Origin: Desulfobacterales bacterium | GTDB lineage: Bacteria; Desulfobacterota; Desulfobacteria; Desulfobacterales; JAHDSC01 | NCBI GenBank assembly: GCA_018432925.1 | Contig: JAHDSC010000113.1 | Location: forward strand, 1 to 38,870 | Reading direction: 5' to 3' | Length of the DNA: 38,870 nt | Shown: positions 25,710 to 34,039 of the stretch, in pieces | Layout of the letters: every line of letters starts with the position of its first letter | Numbering within the stretch: the first letter of the stretch is position 1 | Program-made: the position numbers and the translations under genes | The notes under the pieces: model-generated | The model's database searches: none | Told to the model about the DNA's origin: nothing | The model's input: the letters and a program-made list of their open reading frames with translations, nothing else

Positions 25710-26883
25710 AATCGAGAAAATCGGCCAAATCGTAAAAGCCGGGACCGTCGGCTTGCAAAAGCCGATTTCAGGTTTGGCCCGGAGGAGCCTTGCAGACCTG
25801 ATCAAGCTGGACAGAGATCCGGAACTTCTGCGTCTTGTCGAAATCATCAAACGTTCCAACCGCTGGGAAGAACGCGTGCGGGCATGGCAAAAAGTTCGTA
25901 AGATGGGACCTTTAATCAGGGGATGGGAAGCGTCGCTGAAGGATTTGATAAACAATGCCGATGGATGGGCCGGCATCTTTGCGGCAGAATCGTTTTCCGC
26001 ACATGTCTGTTGTGAAGAAGAGGCAGTGCCGGTGCTTATCGCCACGCTGGAAGCTACCCTCGACCTGCGCAGGTATGATTGGGCCCGAATGGCCTGTGGC
26101 GCCATCGGTCAGTATATCCGTCTTTCAGGCAAACTTATCGAAAAAGCGGTTCCTGTTTTAATTCGCGCATTGGACTCGGATGATCATAATGTGCGAGGCT
26201 ATGCAGCCCGTACACTGGGGAAATGGGGTCCCTTATCAAGGGCGGCGATATATAAACTCTGGAAGTTGTTGAACCGGACGGACGATCCGATGAAAGCCTC
26301 CTATTTCGAAGTTCTTCAAAAAATCGACCCGTCCATTAAAAATTCACTGGACGCCCTGACCGCGGCACTGCGGGACCCCGACCCCGACATTCGAATAAAA
26401 ATTTTGGCGGACGTCGCCTCGAAAGGGAAAGCAGCCGCCAAAGCGTTGCCGCGCCTTCTGATACTCTCCGGAGATGACAGTCCTTCCGTTAGAAGGTTCC
26501 TCGCGTTTTCGCTGGGGCAGATTCGGTTCGCCACCAGCGAAGTGATAGCGACACTTCGAACGCTGGCAAATGACATCGAACCGTCTGTCCGACTCGCGGC
26601 CTCACACGCTCTCATCCGATTCGGTGTAGATACCGAACATCATTTGAATTTTCTGATCCTCGGTTTGAACAGCAAGGATCGAACCCTGCGTTTAATGAGT
26701 GCGGGCGCACTGAGAGAAACAGGGCATTTGAACAGAAGACTTTCGATATCTTCTTTAAAGAAGGCTCTAAAGACAGAAAATGATGAAGAAATTCAAGAAA
26801 CCATCAAACGTGCAATCAATCATTTAAAAAAAGGATGGCCCAAGTTTCTGAAAATGCTTTCGAATCGGGAGCAATCTCCTTGA
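25702..26883 (+). CDS. HEAT-repeat protein
   Basis: A 393-residue alpha-solenoid scaffold likely. From about residue 90 on, repeating pairs of helices occur every 35-40 residues with motifs such as PVLIRALDSDDHNVRGYAAR, LTAALRDPDPDIRIKILADV and LRTLANDIEPSVRLAASHAL, typical of HEAT repeats. No catalytic motif was seen. The ATG overlaps the end of the J-domain-like gene, implying coupled translation and a shared process. The C-terminal repeat ends in a basic HLKKGWPKF segment. What it binds is unknown. Confidence 0.85.
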   Translation: MSEIEKIGQIVKAGTVGLQKPISGLARRSLADLIKLDRDPELLRLVEIIKRSNRWEERVRAWQKVRKMGPLIRGWEASLKDLINNADGWAGIFAAESFSAHVCCEEEAVPVLIATLEATLDLRRYDWARMACGAIGQYIRLSGKLIEKAVPVLIRALDSDDHNVRGYAARTLGKWGPLSRAAIYKLWKLLNRTDDPMKASYFEVLQKIDPSIKNSLDALTAALRDPDPDIRIKILADVASKGKAAAKALPRLLILSGDDSPSVRRFLAFSLGQIRFATSEVIATLRTLANDIEPSVRLAASHALIRFGVDTEHHLNFLILGLNSKDRTLRLMSAGALRETGHLNRRLSISSLKKALKTENDEEIQETIKRAINHLKKGWPKFLKMLSNREQSP

Positions 26884-26928
26884 AACCGCATCCCGTTTTT
26901 TTTAAAAAATGATGTTCGCCGGACGGGA

Positions 26929-27393
26929 TCATTTCCCGATCATCTTAATAATCGCTTCAATATCAGGAATTTCAAGAATTTCATAAACTTTAATGAATTC
27001 TATTTTCCCTTCCGAATCAATCAAAATGTTCGCTCGTGCTGAAAATCCTTTTTCTTCGATAAAAACACCGTATTTCTTTGCCGCCTCTCCATGGGGCCAG
27101 AAATCCGCCACAATATCCGTTTGTTTCAGGCCCATGTGTTCCGCCCAAGCCTTCTTGCAGTAAACGCTGTCCACACTGATACCCAGAGCCACCGTATTCA
27201 GCTTGTCAAAAACAGGCTTTTTGAGTTCGAGTGTTCGCATCTGTATTTCACAGACGGAGGTCCATGCCAGCGGATGAAATGAAAGAAGCACATTTTTGCC
27301 TTTCAATGAGGCGAGTGAAACTTCTTTTTCATTCTGGTTCACGAGCGTAAACAGTGGTGCGATATCACCGGCTTTCAATAGAATCTCTTTCAT
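26929..27393 (-). CDS. Peroxiredoxin (AhpC/TSA family)
   Basis: Thiol peroxidase reducing hydrogen peroxide or organic peroxides. The 154-residue product has the peroxidatic motif Pro41-x3-Thr45-x2-Cys48 (HPLAWTSVC) and the conserved Arg120 in FSARANIL. A second Cys at 79 (VYCKKAW) might resolve the disulfide but is not in a standard position, so an AhpE-like or one-Cys mechanism is possible. ATG at 27393 has GGGAGG five bases upstream. It lies 151 bases downstream of the Na/Pi cotransporter gene on the same strand. Confidence 0.92.
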   Translation of the reverse strand: MKEILLKAGDIAPLFTLVNQNEKEVSLASLKGKNVLLSFHPLAWTSVCEIQMRTLELKKPVFDKLNTVALGISVDSVYCKKAWAEHMGLKQTDIVADFWPHGEAAKKYGVFIEEKGFSARANILIDSEGKIEFIKVYEILEIPDIEAIIKMIGK

Positions 27394-27544
27394 GATTCCC
27401 TCCCTTGTTTTTTTGACGGATTCCTAAAAAGCAGCCATTATCGAACGTCTTCACGAATATACCGTGAAAACATAAAGGCGATCGGAAATAACAACGGTTT
27501 CATGAGGAAAAGACAATCTGCCGGATGATTTGAGAACCGGAGAT

Positions 27545-29158
27545 TTATTTCAGACCTACAGCCGCCTCTGCAATGTTGAGGGCATGGGAACGGATATTTT
27601 GGTATGCGGTAAGAATGTCGGTATAAAGAAGCCCCGCAACAACGTTGCATTCTTCACGATTCAGCCGATCAATGTGAGCGGCTCGGAGCTGTTTCATCAT
27701 CTTCTGCAGAGATTTGCCTTTCGAGTTGATCTCGGTGAGTATTCTTTCTTTTTCTTCAATAAAACAGAGCGTGCAAAGCTCGATATACTTGAGCAGTTCG
27801 TGATGGGCGTTACTAAGCCCCACGGTGGCCTCTTCGCTGAAACTGACCATCTGCTGTTCCTTGCGAATCCCGTATTTTGCCAGCCTCTCGCAGTAATCGC
27901 CGATGGATTCATATTCGTCAACGATGCGGAGGTAGCGTCGGGTGCCCTCCGCCACCTCCGCCCCCGGTGAACTCTGAAGAAGCCGCGCAAGAAAACGTGA
28001 AATTTCATGTTGAATTTCATCCGTAATGTTTTCGTATTTAAACAACCGGTCATACAGTTCACGATTGGATACCGGCTCGAATATCAGGTTTTCCGTCCAC
28101 TTGAACATATTTGTAACAATCTGAGACATCTTGATGGTTTCTTTTTTCGCCTGCCCGAGCGCGATCGGCGGAGTTGAAATGAATGTATAATCGATGAATT
28201 CAAGATGTTTTTCAATGGGCGCTTTCTCCCCGGGAACCATCCATGTTGCCAACCGGATCAATACTCCGGCGAATGGAACCAGGATGATCGTATTAAAAAT
28301 ATTGAATATGGAATGTCCCGCCGCAATGTGCGCCGCAATGTAAGGCTTCGTGCCGTCATCGGTTATGAGATCCATTCCTCCCGGCACGACAAAATCCACA
28401 AACTGCACAAACCAGTGAAACGCGATGATCATGTACGTAACACCGATGAGGTTGAACAGCGAGTGAGCTCTTGCGGCTCGCTTGGCCATCAGATTCGTTC
28501 CAATCGAAGCCAGTTCCATCGTGATGGTGGTCCCGATATTTTCCCCGAGCACCAGCGCAGCCGCTGCCGGATAGGTGATCAGTCCCTGATTCGCAAGCGC
28601 GATCGTAATCCCGATGGTGGTGGAGCTTGATTGAACGATCGCCGTCAAAAGAAATCCGGCAAAAACACTTCTTAGAATCTGACCGATATTATCCGCGCCG
28701 AATTGTGCAAAAAACGGCACGAAGGTCGGACTGTTGCGGAGCGGATAGAATGCCGTTTCCATCAGCTTCAATCCGAAAAACAACATTCCGAATCCCAGAA
28801 GGATCTGGCCCCAGGTGTGCATTTTCCGGTTTTTTGAAAACAGATACATGGCAACGCCGATACCAAGGATAGGAAGCGCATAACGGGTGACCTTGATCAC
28901 AATAATCCACGAAGTGATCGTTGTCCCGATGTTGGCGCCCATAACGATGCCTACCGCCTGGGAAAGCTCCATGAGGCCGGCATTTAAGAAACCGACAAGC
29001 ATGACGGTAGTCGCCGAACTGGACTGGATGAGCGCCGTGACGGATAGACCGGTAAAAACTCCCAACACGCGGTTATTCGAAACCATATCGAATATGCGCT
29101 TGATTCGGCTCCCGGCAAGCTCCTGCAAACCACTCGACATCTGCTTCATTCCGTACAT
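27545..29158 (-). CDS. Na/Pi cotransporter family protein with PhoU-like domain
   Basis: Sodium-phosphate symporter-type membrane protein. Two repeats of the NaPi motif are present, QSSSATT (45-51) and QSSSTT (176-181), in about eight membrane helices, followed by a cytoplasmic PhoU-like helical domain (about 345-530). The coordinates use the only standard start, ATG at 29158, but the protein then lacks part of its first helix. The frame is open upstream to 29236 and encodes family-like SDINWTDILFNLLGGLGVF just before that ATG. A possible ATT start at 29218 has AAGGA eight bases upstream. Confidence 0.9.
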   Translation of the reverse strand: MYGMKQMSSGLQELAGSRIKRIFDMVSNNRVLGVFTGLSVTALIQSSSATTVMLVGFLNAGLMELSQAVGIVMGANIGTTITSWIIVIKVTRYALPILGIGVAMYLFSKNRKMHTWGQILLGFGMLFFGLKLMETAFYPLRNSPTFVPFFAQFGADNIGQILRSVFAGFLLTAIVQSSSTTIGITIALANQGLITYPAAAALVLGENIGTTITMELASIGTNLMAKRAARAHSLFNLIGVTYMIIAFHWFVQFVDFVVPGGMDLITDDGTKPYIAAHIAAGHSIFNIFNTIILVPFAGVLIRLATWMVPGEKAPIEKHLEFIDYTFISTPPIALGQAKKETIKMSQIVTNMFKWTENLIFEPVSNRELYDRLFKYENITDEIQHEISRFLARLLQSSPGAEVAEGTRRYLRIVDEYESIGDYCERLAKYGIRKEQQMVSFSEEATVGLSNAHHELLKYIELCTLCFIEEKERILTEINSKGKSLQKMMKQLRAAHIDRLNREECNVVAGLLYTDILTAYQNIRSHALNIAEAAVGLK

Positions 29159-29479
29159 GAAGACGCCGAGTCCACCCAGAAGATTAAAAAGGATATCTGT
29201 CCAGTTAATATCTGAAATCGTCGGATTCCTTGTTGTTTTCCGTTAATTGAAATTTATGGGACGCTTTTTGACCGCGCCCGAGGAATCTTGACCCATTTTT
29301 CCTGCATTTGCGATCACCCGGCGAACCACCATGAAAACCGGGTTTGATATACACCTTGCCTCATGGCAATTTAGACTGGAGAGGTTTTAACCTTTGATCC
29401 GCTTTTTGCTTGATCTCATTGATATGGCACCCATGAAACCCGAAACCGCTTGATGCATGCGGAACCATACCGGCCGGAA

Positions 29480-30337
29480 TCATTCTTCCACAAGAGTTTT
29501 TCGATGTCGTAAATAGGCATCCCGAAAGGCTTCATATGGTTCGATGGCGGCTTCCTTGAAATCCTCGTAATCCCCGATGCGAAAGGAGGTAGCGTTTACC
29601 GTCTGGTAAGCCCGGATCGCCAAAGCCGCTTCCGTGGGACGGATATAAAAGGTTGGGCGTAAAAATCCATCCCCGACCCATCCCACGGTATCACGCAGGG
29701 TGGAAAGCCCCAGAAAAGGCCATACAATGTAGACGCCGTTATCGATTCCATAAGAGCCGAGAGTCTGCCCCAAATCTTCCTCGCTTGGCTCCATTTGGGG
29801 GAAACTCGTGCTTGCGGGGTCTGCCAAGCCCAGGACACCGACCGTGCTGTTGATGAAAAATCTTGAAAATTCCGCCCAGGCCCCACCCCACTTTCCCTGC
29901 AGAAGTGAATTTGCCACCCGGATGGGGGCGGCAAGATTGTTAAAGAAATTTTTTACACCCACCCGGATATCTTCCGGTATAACAAATCGATACCCCTGTG
30001 TCACCGGTTTTAGTACCCAGAAATAAAACTTGTCATTGAAATGAAACATGGCCCGGTTCCATGGTTTCAGCGGATCCGCTACCTGCACGGTCTCTTCTTC
30101 CGCCTCTTCTTCCAAAAAATCAAGATCTTCATTGAAAAAATCTTCCTCAATTTCCCCGGAATTTGAAGGGGGCCGAACCGCTTCCGCCAAAATCAATTTC
30201 CGGTCCGTTTGGAAATGCCGTTCCGCGGTCTCGGAAAAGGAGCCTGCAACCGATTCGTTTTCGCAGCAAACCGAAAGAACAGCCAAAAGCATTACAATCC
30301 GGGAGAAGATTTTCACAGAATTTTTCCTTGTTCTCAT
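29480..30337 (-). CDS. mlaA: MlaA (VacJ) family outer-membrane lipid asymmetry protein
   Basis: Outer-membrane component of the Mla pathway, which removes phospholipid from the outer leaflet and hands it to MlaC. The 285-residue product has a hydrophobic signal (about residues 10-25), a very acidic segment around 55-80 and the MlaA domain beginning DPLKPWNRAMFHFND, with FFNNLAAPIRV and SFPQMEPSEEDLGQTLG. Cys residues at the end of the signal do not make a classical lipobox. ATG at 30337 is chosen over a GTG at 30373; AAGGGA lies very close to it. Last gene of the mla operon, about 100 bases after mlaC. Confidence 0.92.
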   Translation of the reverse strand: MRTRKNSVKIFSRIVMLLAVLSVCCENESVAGSFSETAERHFQTDRKLILAEAVRPPSNSGEIEEDFFNEDLDFLEEEAEEETVQVADPLKPWNRAMFHFNDKFYFWVLKPVTQGYRFVIPEDIRVGVKNFFNNLAAPIRVANSLLQGKWGGAWAEFSRFFINSTVGVLGLADPASTSFPQMEPSEEDLGQTLGSYGIDNGVYIVWPFLGLSTLRDTVGWVGDGFLRPTFYIRPTEAALAIRAYQTVNATSFRIGDYEDFKEAAIEPYEAFRDAYLRHRKTLVEE

Positions 30338-30436
30338 GGTCCCTTGGCCAACGCGGTGCCGCTTGTTTTCCACCCGGAAGGTCTCAAGCGGAGTGCAGAA
30401 CCGTCTTTAAAATCGCACCCGCTTTTTCCCGTTGTT

Positions 30437-31039
30437 TTACGGTTGATTCTTGTTCCTCAGTCGTTCGATCAACTGAGCGGGGGACTCTTTTGAAAGGGTT
30501 TGATTGAACTGGGTGCGGTAGTTTTGTACAAGACTGACCCCTTCGATATTCACATCATAGATCTTCCATCCGTCGTTATTTTTTAACATGCTGTAGTTCA
30601 TCGGAATTTCAGCGGTTTTCCTGATTACCGTGGTTTTAACCAGGGCCTTGGAATCCGAAACCATTTCCTGACCGACATATACAACTTTTTCGTCTTGGAA
30701 CTCACCCTGCAACTTGTCAATGTAAATTTCGCCCAGAAAGTCACCGAAAACCTCAGTAAATTCCTTTCTCTCCTTCGGCGTAAAAACCAGCCAGTTCCGA
30801 GCCAGAGAGCGTTTGGAAATCTCCAGAAAATCGAAATGGGTTCGGATAACATCCCATATCTTCTCCCGCTGCAACTTCTTCTTTGCTTCGTCCCGGTACA
30901 AAGGGTCTCTCAGAATTTCTATCACCTTGTCGATCGGTTGCTTGAGTTCATCCAGCGGCTCCTTTCCGGAGGCCGGGGATGCCGTACCGATCCAAACCAT
31001 GACCATCGCAACGATAACCGGTTTAAAGAATGTATCCAT
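30437..31039 (-). CDS. mlaC: MlaC/Ttg2D family periplasmic phospholipid-binding protein
   Basis: Periplasmic carrier that shuttles phospholipid between MlaA and the MlaFED complex. The 200-residue product has a signal peptide ending about residue 25 (TASPASGKE) and the Ttg2 fold, with PLYRDEAKK, ARNWLVFTPKERKEF, LVKTTVIR and the DGWKIYDVNIEGVSLVQNYR signature. ATG at 31039 has GGGA seven bases upstream; an in-frame start at 31087 would overlap mlaD and add a non-signal tail. Lies 28 bases after mlaD. Confidence 0.92.
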   Translation of the reverse strand: MDTFFKPVIVAMVMVWIGTASPASGKEPLDELKQPIDKVIEILRDPLYRDEAKKKLQREKIWDVIRTHFDFLEISKRSLARNWLVFTPKERKEFTEVFGDFLGEIYIDKLQGEFQDEKVVYVGQEMVSDSKALVKTTVIRKTAEIPMNYSMLKNNDGWKIYDVNIEGVSLVQNYRTQFNQTLSKESPAQLIERLRNKNQP

Positions 31040-31067
31040 AAAAAATCCCTGTCGAAGCGCTGTTCGG

Positions 31068-31514
31068 TTAAACCTTGCCGAAGACATATTTTCTGATCAG
31101 ATCCTCCAGGTCCAGCGCCGATTCCGTCTCTATAATCTGATCCCCGGGTTTGAGAATCTGATCGGAACCTCCCGGGGAAAGGCTCAAATATTTATCACCG
31201 ATCAGCCCCGATGTCTTAATGGAGGCAATCACGTCATCGGTCAAGACCACACCCTTTTTTATCTTCAACCGGACGACCGCCACCTGCCGTTGCGGGTCTA
31301 AGGTGATCGAATCAACTTTTCCGATCTCAACACCCGCCATTTCCACCTGCGTTCCATCCCTGAGGCCCGCCACCGAATCGAACCGCGCAAAAAGAGGATA
31401 ATATTTATCCCCAAGCCATTCCATCTTCCCAAGCTGGATGGTGAGGTATCCCACACACGCAATTCCAATAAGCACAAAGATTCCGACCGCCGTTTCAATC
31501 CACGATCTTTTCAT
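31068..31514 (-). CDS. mlaD: MlaD (MCE domain) phospholipid transport protein
   Basis: Membrane-anchored MCE-domain subunit that forms a hexameric ring on the periplasmic face of the transporter. The 148-residue product has one membrane helix (about 8-28, VGIFVLIGIACVGYLTIQL) and one MCE domain, with FDSVAGLRDGTQVEMAGVEIG and GLIGDKYLSLSPG. AGGAG lies just before the ATG. Gene order E-F-D-C-A and short gaps show one operon. Confidence 0.94.
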   Translation of the reverse strand: MKRSWIETAVGIFVLIGIACVGYLTIQLGKMEWLGDKYYPLFARFDSVAGLRDGTQVEMAGVEIGKVDSITLDPQRQVAVVRLKIKKGVVLTDDVIASIKTSGLIGDKYLSLSPGGSDQILKPGDQIIETESALDLEDLIRKYVFGKV

Positions 31515-31529
31515 ATCTCCTCACATATT

Positions 31530-32741
31530 TCAGCATACCCGGAATTCGGACAACTGGTTCTGACTCAATTCAGCATTTGCAATAAGATCCTCTATATGAT
31601 TTTCCTTTTTCACTTCGGCGAAACCGGCGCTGATTGAAAGACAAAACCCCGGGGCGGGGCCTATTCCCATTGTTTCGTTTTGGGCCAATTCATCGGACAA
31701 CTTGCCGCAGAACATCCGGGCCTGTTCCAGGTTGGTATGAGAAAGAAAAATCAGTATCTTGTTCAAACCATACCGGGAGCAGGTATCGGTAACACGCATA
31801 TACTGCTTTACCTTTTCCGCTAAATTTTTAAGCACGATCTGCCCTTTTACATGGCCTATTTTTAGGTTGATTTCGTCCATGTTCCGCACGGTCAGAAGAA
31901 TCAGGGAAAAAGCGATTCGGAACCGCCTCAGCCGATCCATTTCTTCCTTAAACCTTTCTTCTCCCATTGGCCTGGGAACCATGCCGGTCAGACCGTCGCG
32001 CCTGGTTTCAAGCCCTTGAATAAACTCCCTTATCACCGGATCCGTAGTCTGCTGAATCTCTTTCGGCGTTCCTTGAAAAATGATGCGGCCTTCATCCAGC
32101 ATGGCAATTCGTTGAGAAATATAAAAGATATCCGGTAATTCATGGCTCACCGCTATGCCTGTGAATCCGAATCGCTTCTGGTAGTCGGAAATCATGCTGT
32201 GCACAGCATTCTTTCGGATCGGATCAAGTCCTGTGGTTGGCTCGTCGAATAAAACAATTTCCGGATCCGTGACCAGGGCTCTGGCCAGAGCCACTCTTTT
32301 TTTCATTCCCCCGGAAAGCTGTGAAGGATACTTGTCGTCGATGTCCTGCAGATCCAGATCGCTCATCTTGTTATGAACGCGTTCTCGAATTTCCGCGTCT
32401 TTCAATTCTGTTTTTTCCTTCAGCGGAAGGGCGATATTTTCAAAAACGGTCATTGAGTCGAAAAGAGCGGTGCCCTGAAACATATAACTGATCTTTTTTT
32501 TAAATGCGCGTTTTTCGGCCTTTTTTATTTCGGAAAGAGGTCGGCCTTCAAACAGGATTTCTCCGGAATCAGGCAGAATCAGTCCAATGATATGCTTAAG
32601 CAGCACGCTTTTTCCCCCACCGCTCTTTCCGATAATGGTGGTGATCTCTCCCCGGTAAATAAGGAGATCAACGCCGTTTAGAACCTGGTTCGCGCCGAAA
32701 CGCTTATAAACCTTTTTAAATTCAATCAGCGGTGCATTCAT
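31530..32741 (-). CDS. mlaF: MlaF-type ABC ATPase fused to a degenerate GGDEF domain
   Basis: ATPase subunit of the MlaFEDB-type phospholipid transporter. Residues 1-240 are a normal ABC ATPase: Walker A GKSGGGKS (38-45), signature LSGGM (142-146), Walker B IVLFDEP (162-168) and the switch His200. Ordinary MlaF proteins end near residue 270; this one runs to 403. Residues about 249-400 resemble a GGDEF domain (DGLTGM, EERFKEEMDRLRRF, FSLILLTVRNMDEIN, GHVKG, SRYG) but the active-site motif is GLNKI (325-329) and metal-binding acids are missing, so it cannot be a cyclase. It may bind a nucleotide or substitute for the absent MlaB regulator; both are inferences. Confidence 0.93.
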   Translation of the reverse strand: MNAPLIEFKKVYKRFGANQVLNGVDLLIYRGEITTIIGKSGGGKSVLLKHIIGLILPDSGEILFEGRPLSEIKKAEKRAFKKKISYMFQGTALFDSMTVFENIALPLKEKTELKDAEIRERVHNKMSDLDLQDIDDKYPSQLSGGMKKRVALARALVTDPEIVLFDEPTTGLDPIRKNAVHSMISDYQKRFGFTGIAVSHELPDIFYISQRIAMLDEGRIIFQGTPKEIQQTTDPVIREFIQGLETRRDGLTGMVPRPMGEERFKEEMDRLRRFRIAFSLILLTVRNMDEINLKIGHVKGQIVLKNLAEKVKQYMRVTDTCSRYGLNKILIFLSHTNLEQARMFCGKLSDELAQNETMGIGPAPGFCLSISAGFAEVKKENHIEDLIANAELSQNQLSEFRVC

Positions 32742-32747
32742 GGACTG

Positions 32748-33551
32748 TTACAGCAAAAACGTTGTCAAAATATAATCGGTTATAAGAATCAGAACACAGG
32801 AAATAACCACCGCCGAGGTAGTGGCGAGGCTCACACCTCTGGCACCGAAGCCTTCGGCCCGGGTATGGGTGTAGTATCCCTGGAAACAGCATATGGTTGC
32901 AACCACGGCGGCAAAAACGATCGATTTGAGAAAACCGCCCGTAACATCTTTCATTAAAACGCTCGATTCAACCCGTGAAAAAAAAATTCCCGGATTAATC
33001 CCGAGCAGAAGCGAACCCGACAAATAACCCCCAACGATACCCACGACGTCAAAAATGGCGGTAAGAAGCGGAAAACTGATCAAAGCGGCCAGAAGACGGG
33101 GACTGAACAGGAAACGAATGGGATTGATATCCATTGTTTCCAATGCATCGATTTGTTCGGAAATCCGCATGATACCGATTTCAGCAGCCATGGCCGATCC
33201 GGCTCTCGCGGTAATCATGATGGCGGTAAGCACCGGCCCCAGCTCACGGATCAGCGAAAGTGCAACGGCGGAACCGAGCAGTCCCTCGGATCCAAACTTT
33301 ACCAGGGTGTAATATCCCTGAAGCCCCAGAACCATCCCGGTAAACGCCCCCGTCAGGCAGATCACAAAAACGGATTTCATGCCGATGAAATAAACCTGAT
33401 TGACGGTTTTAAATATCTGAAAGGGAATTGAAAAAATGAAAACAATCCCCCGGAACATGAATAAGGCAATCCGTCCTATTTCCTGGATCTGGAAAATTGT
33501 CCATCTGCCGACCGCAGATAAAAAATGGGTTGATCTGACGAATGGAACCAT
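32748..33551 (-). CDS. mlaE: MlaE family phospholipid transporter permease
   Basis: Inner-membrane permease of the Mla lipid transporter. The 267-residue product has an N-terminal interfacial helix and about five membrane helices, with the MlaE signature around GMVLGLQGYYTLVKFG, SLIRELGPVLTAIMITARAG and SAMAAEIGIMRISEQIDALE. ATG at 33551 has AGGA eight bases upstream. It is the first gene of the operon, six bases before mlaF, and lies about 80 bases downstream of a near-consensus promoter. Confidence 0.95.
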   Translation of the reverse strand: MVPFVRSTHFLSAVGRWTIFQIQEIGRIALFMFRGIVFIFSIPFQIFKTVNQVYFIGMKSVFVICLTGAFTGMVLGLQGYYTLVKFGSEGLLGSAVALSLIRELGPVLTAIMITARAGSAMAAEIGIMRISEQIDALETMDINPIRFLFSPRLLAALISFPLLTAIFDVVGIVGGYLSGSLLLGINPGIFFSRVESSVLMKDVTGGFLKSIVFAAVVATICCFQGYYTHTRAEGFGARGVSLATTSAVVISCVLILITDYILTTFLL

Positions 33552-33633
33552 TACGGGAATCCTGTTTCAAATTGCTCGAATGCCGCTTAAATACAGTGAG
33601 TTGCGAACCCGTTTCTTTTTTAAAAGACAATTA

Positions 33634-33662
33634 CTTATAGTGGGATAAAACTCGCATGTCAA
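33634..33662 (-). promoter_or_regulatory. sigma70-type promoter of the mla operon
   Basis: On the minus strand TTGACA (33662-33657), a 17-base spacer and TATAAG (33639-33634): 6/6 and 5/6 matches to consensus. The expected 5' untranslated leader is about 75 bases. Confidence 0.75.
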
Positions 33663-33917
33663 GCATTAAGGGTCGGCCGGTTTTGAATCTGAATTCACCA
33701 GGAACGGCTGGAATATTCTTGACCTGAAAACTGTGAAGTGTTGATAAACCATTTAAAATACGGTAAGTGGAATTTATCCGACAAAGGATCGTCATGGATC
33801 GGAATAAAAAAACTCCCGAAAGTGTTAGAAAAAAACTTTACTAAGAATCCGGCTTTTCTTTTTTATTGTTATTTTTACAATTTCGGAATATTCAAATCGA
33901 AAAACCGGCTGATAGAA

Positions 33918-33942
33918 ACTCCCCCCTGCAAGCAGCAGGGAA
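33918..33942 (+). repeat. CAAG-loop hairpin repeat, copy 4 (variant arms)
   Basis: Reads AACTCCCCCCTGCAAGCAGC then AGGGAA: arms CCCTGC and GCAGGG around a short loop. It keeps the AAC start, the central GCAAGC and the GGAA end of the other copies while both arms have changed together, which suggests the stem is maintained. Confidence 0.45.
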
Positions 33943-34039
33943 TTTTCGGCCTCAAGGACTCTTGATCGATGTCAGGTTTACTCATTAACCACGGGAGAAT
34001 TCACTCTCTGTGCGGTTCATGATGATGGAAGGAGGCAAA

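Larger units (their letters stand above)
33552..34039. other. Divergent intergenic region with the mla promoter and a hairpin repeat
   Basis: About 490 bases. It holds the mla promoter at 33634-33662 (minus) and a CAAG-loop hairpin at 33918-33942. A 75-codon frame at 33738-33965 is AT-rich, lacks a ribosome binding site and has no family likeness. No clear promoter for the GMP-synthase-like gene was found. Confidence 0.55.

Noticed and set aside
29354-29371. Short TTGCC/GGCAA inverted repeat between the Na/Pi gene and mlaA
   Set aside because: Only five-base arms with a four-base loop and no T-run; too weak to call a terminator or operator.
33719-33747. TTGACC and TGATAA as a promoter for the GMP-synthase-like gene
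   Set aside because: The -10 candidate matches consensus poorly and the distance to the gene is about 290 bases.
33738-33965. 75-codon frame before the GMP-synthase-like gene
   Set aside because: AT-rich, aromatic-heavy product that runs into the hairpin repeat; no start signal.
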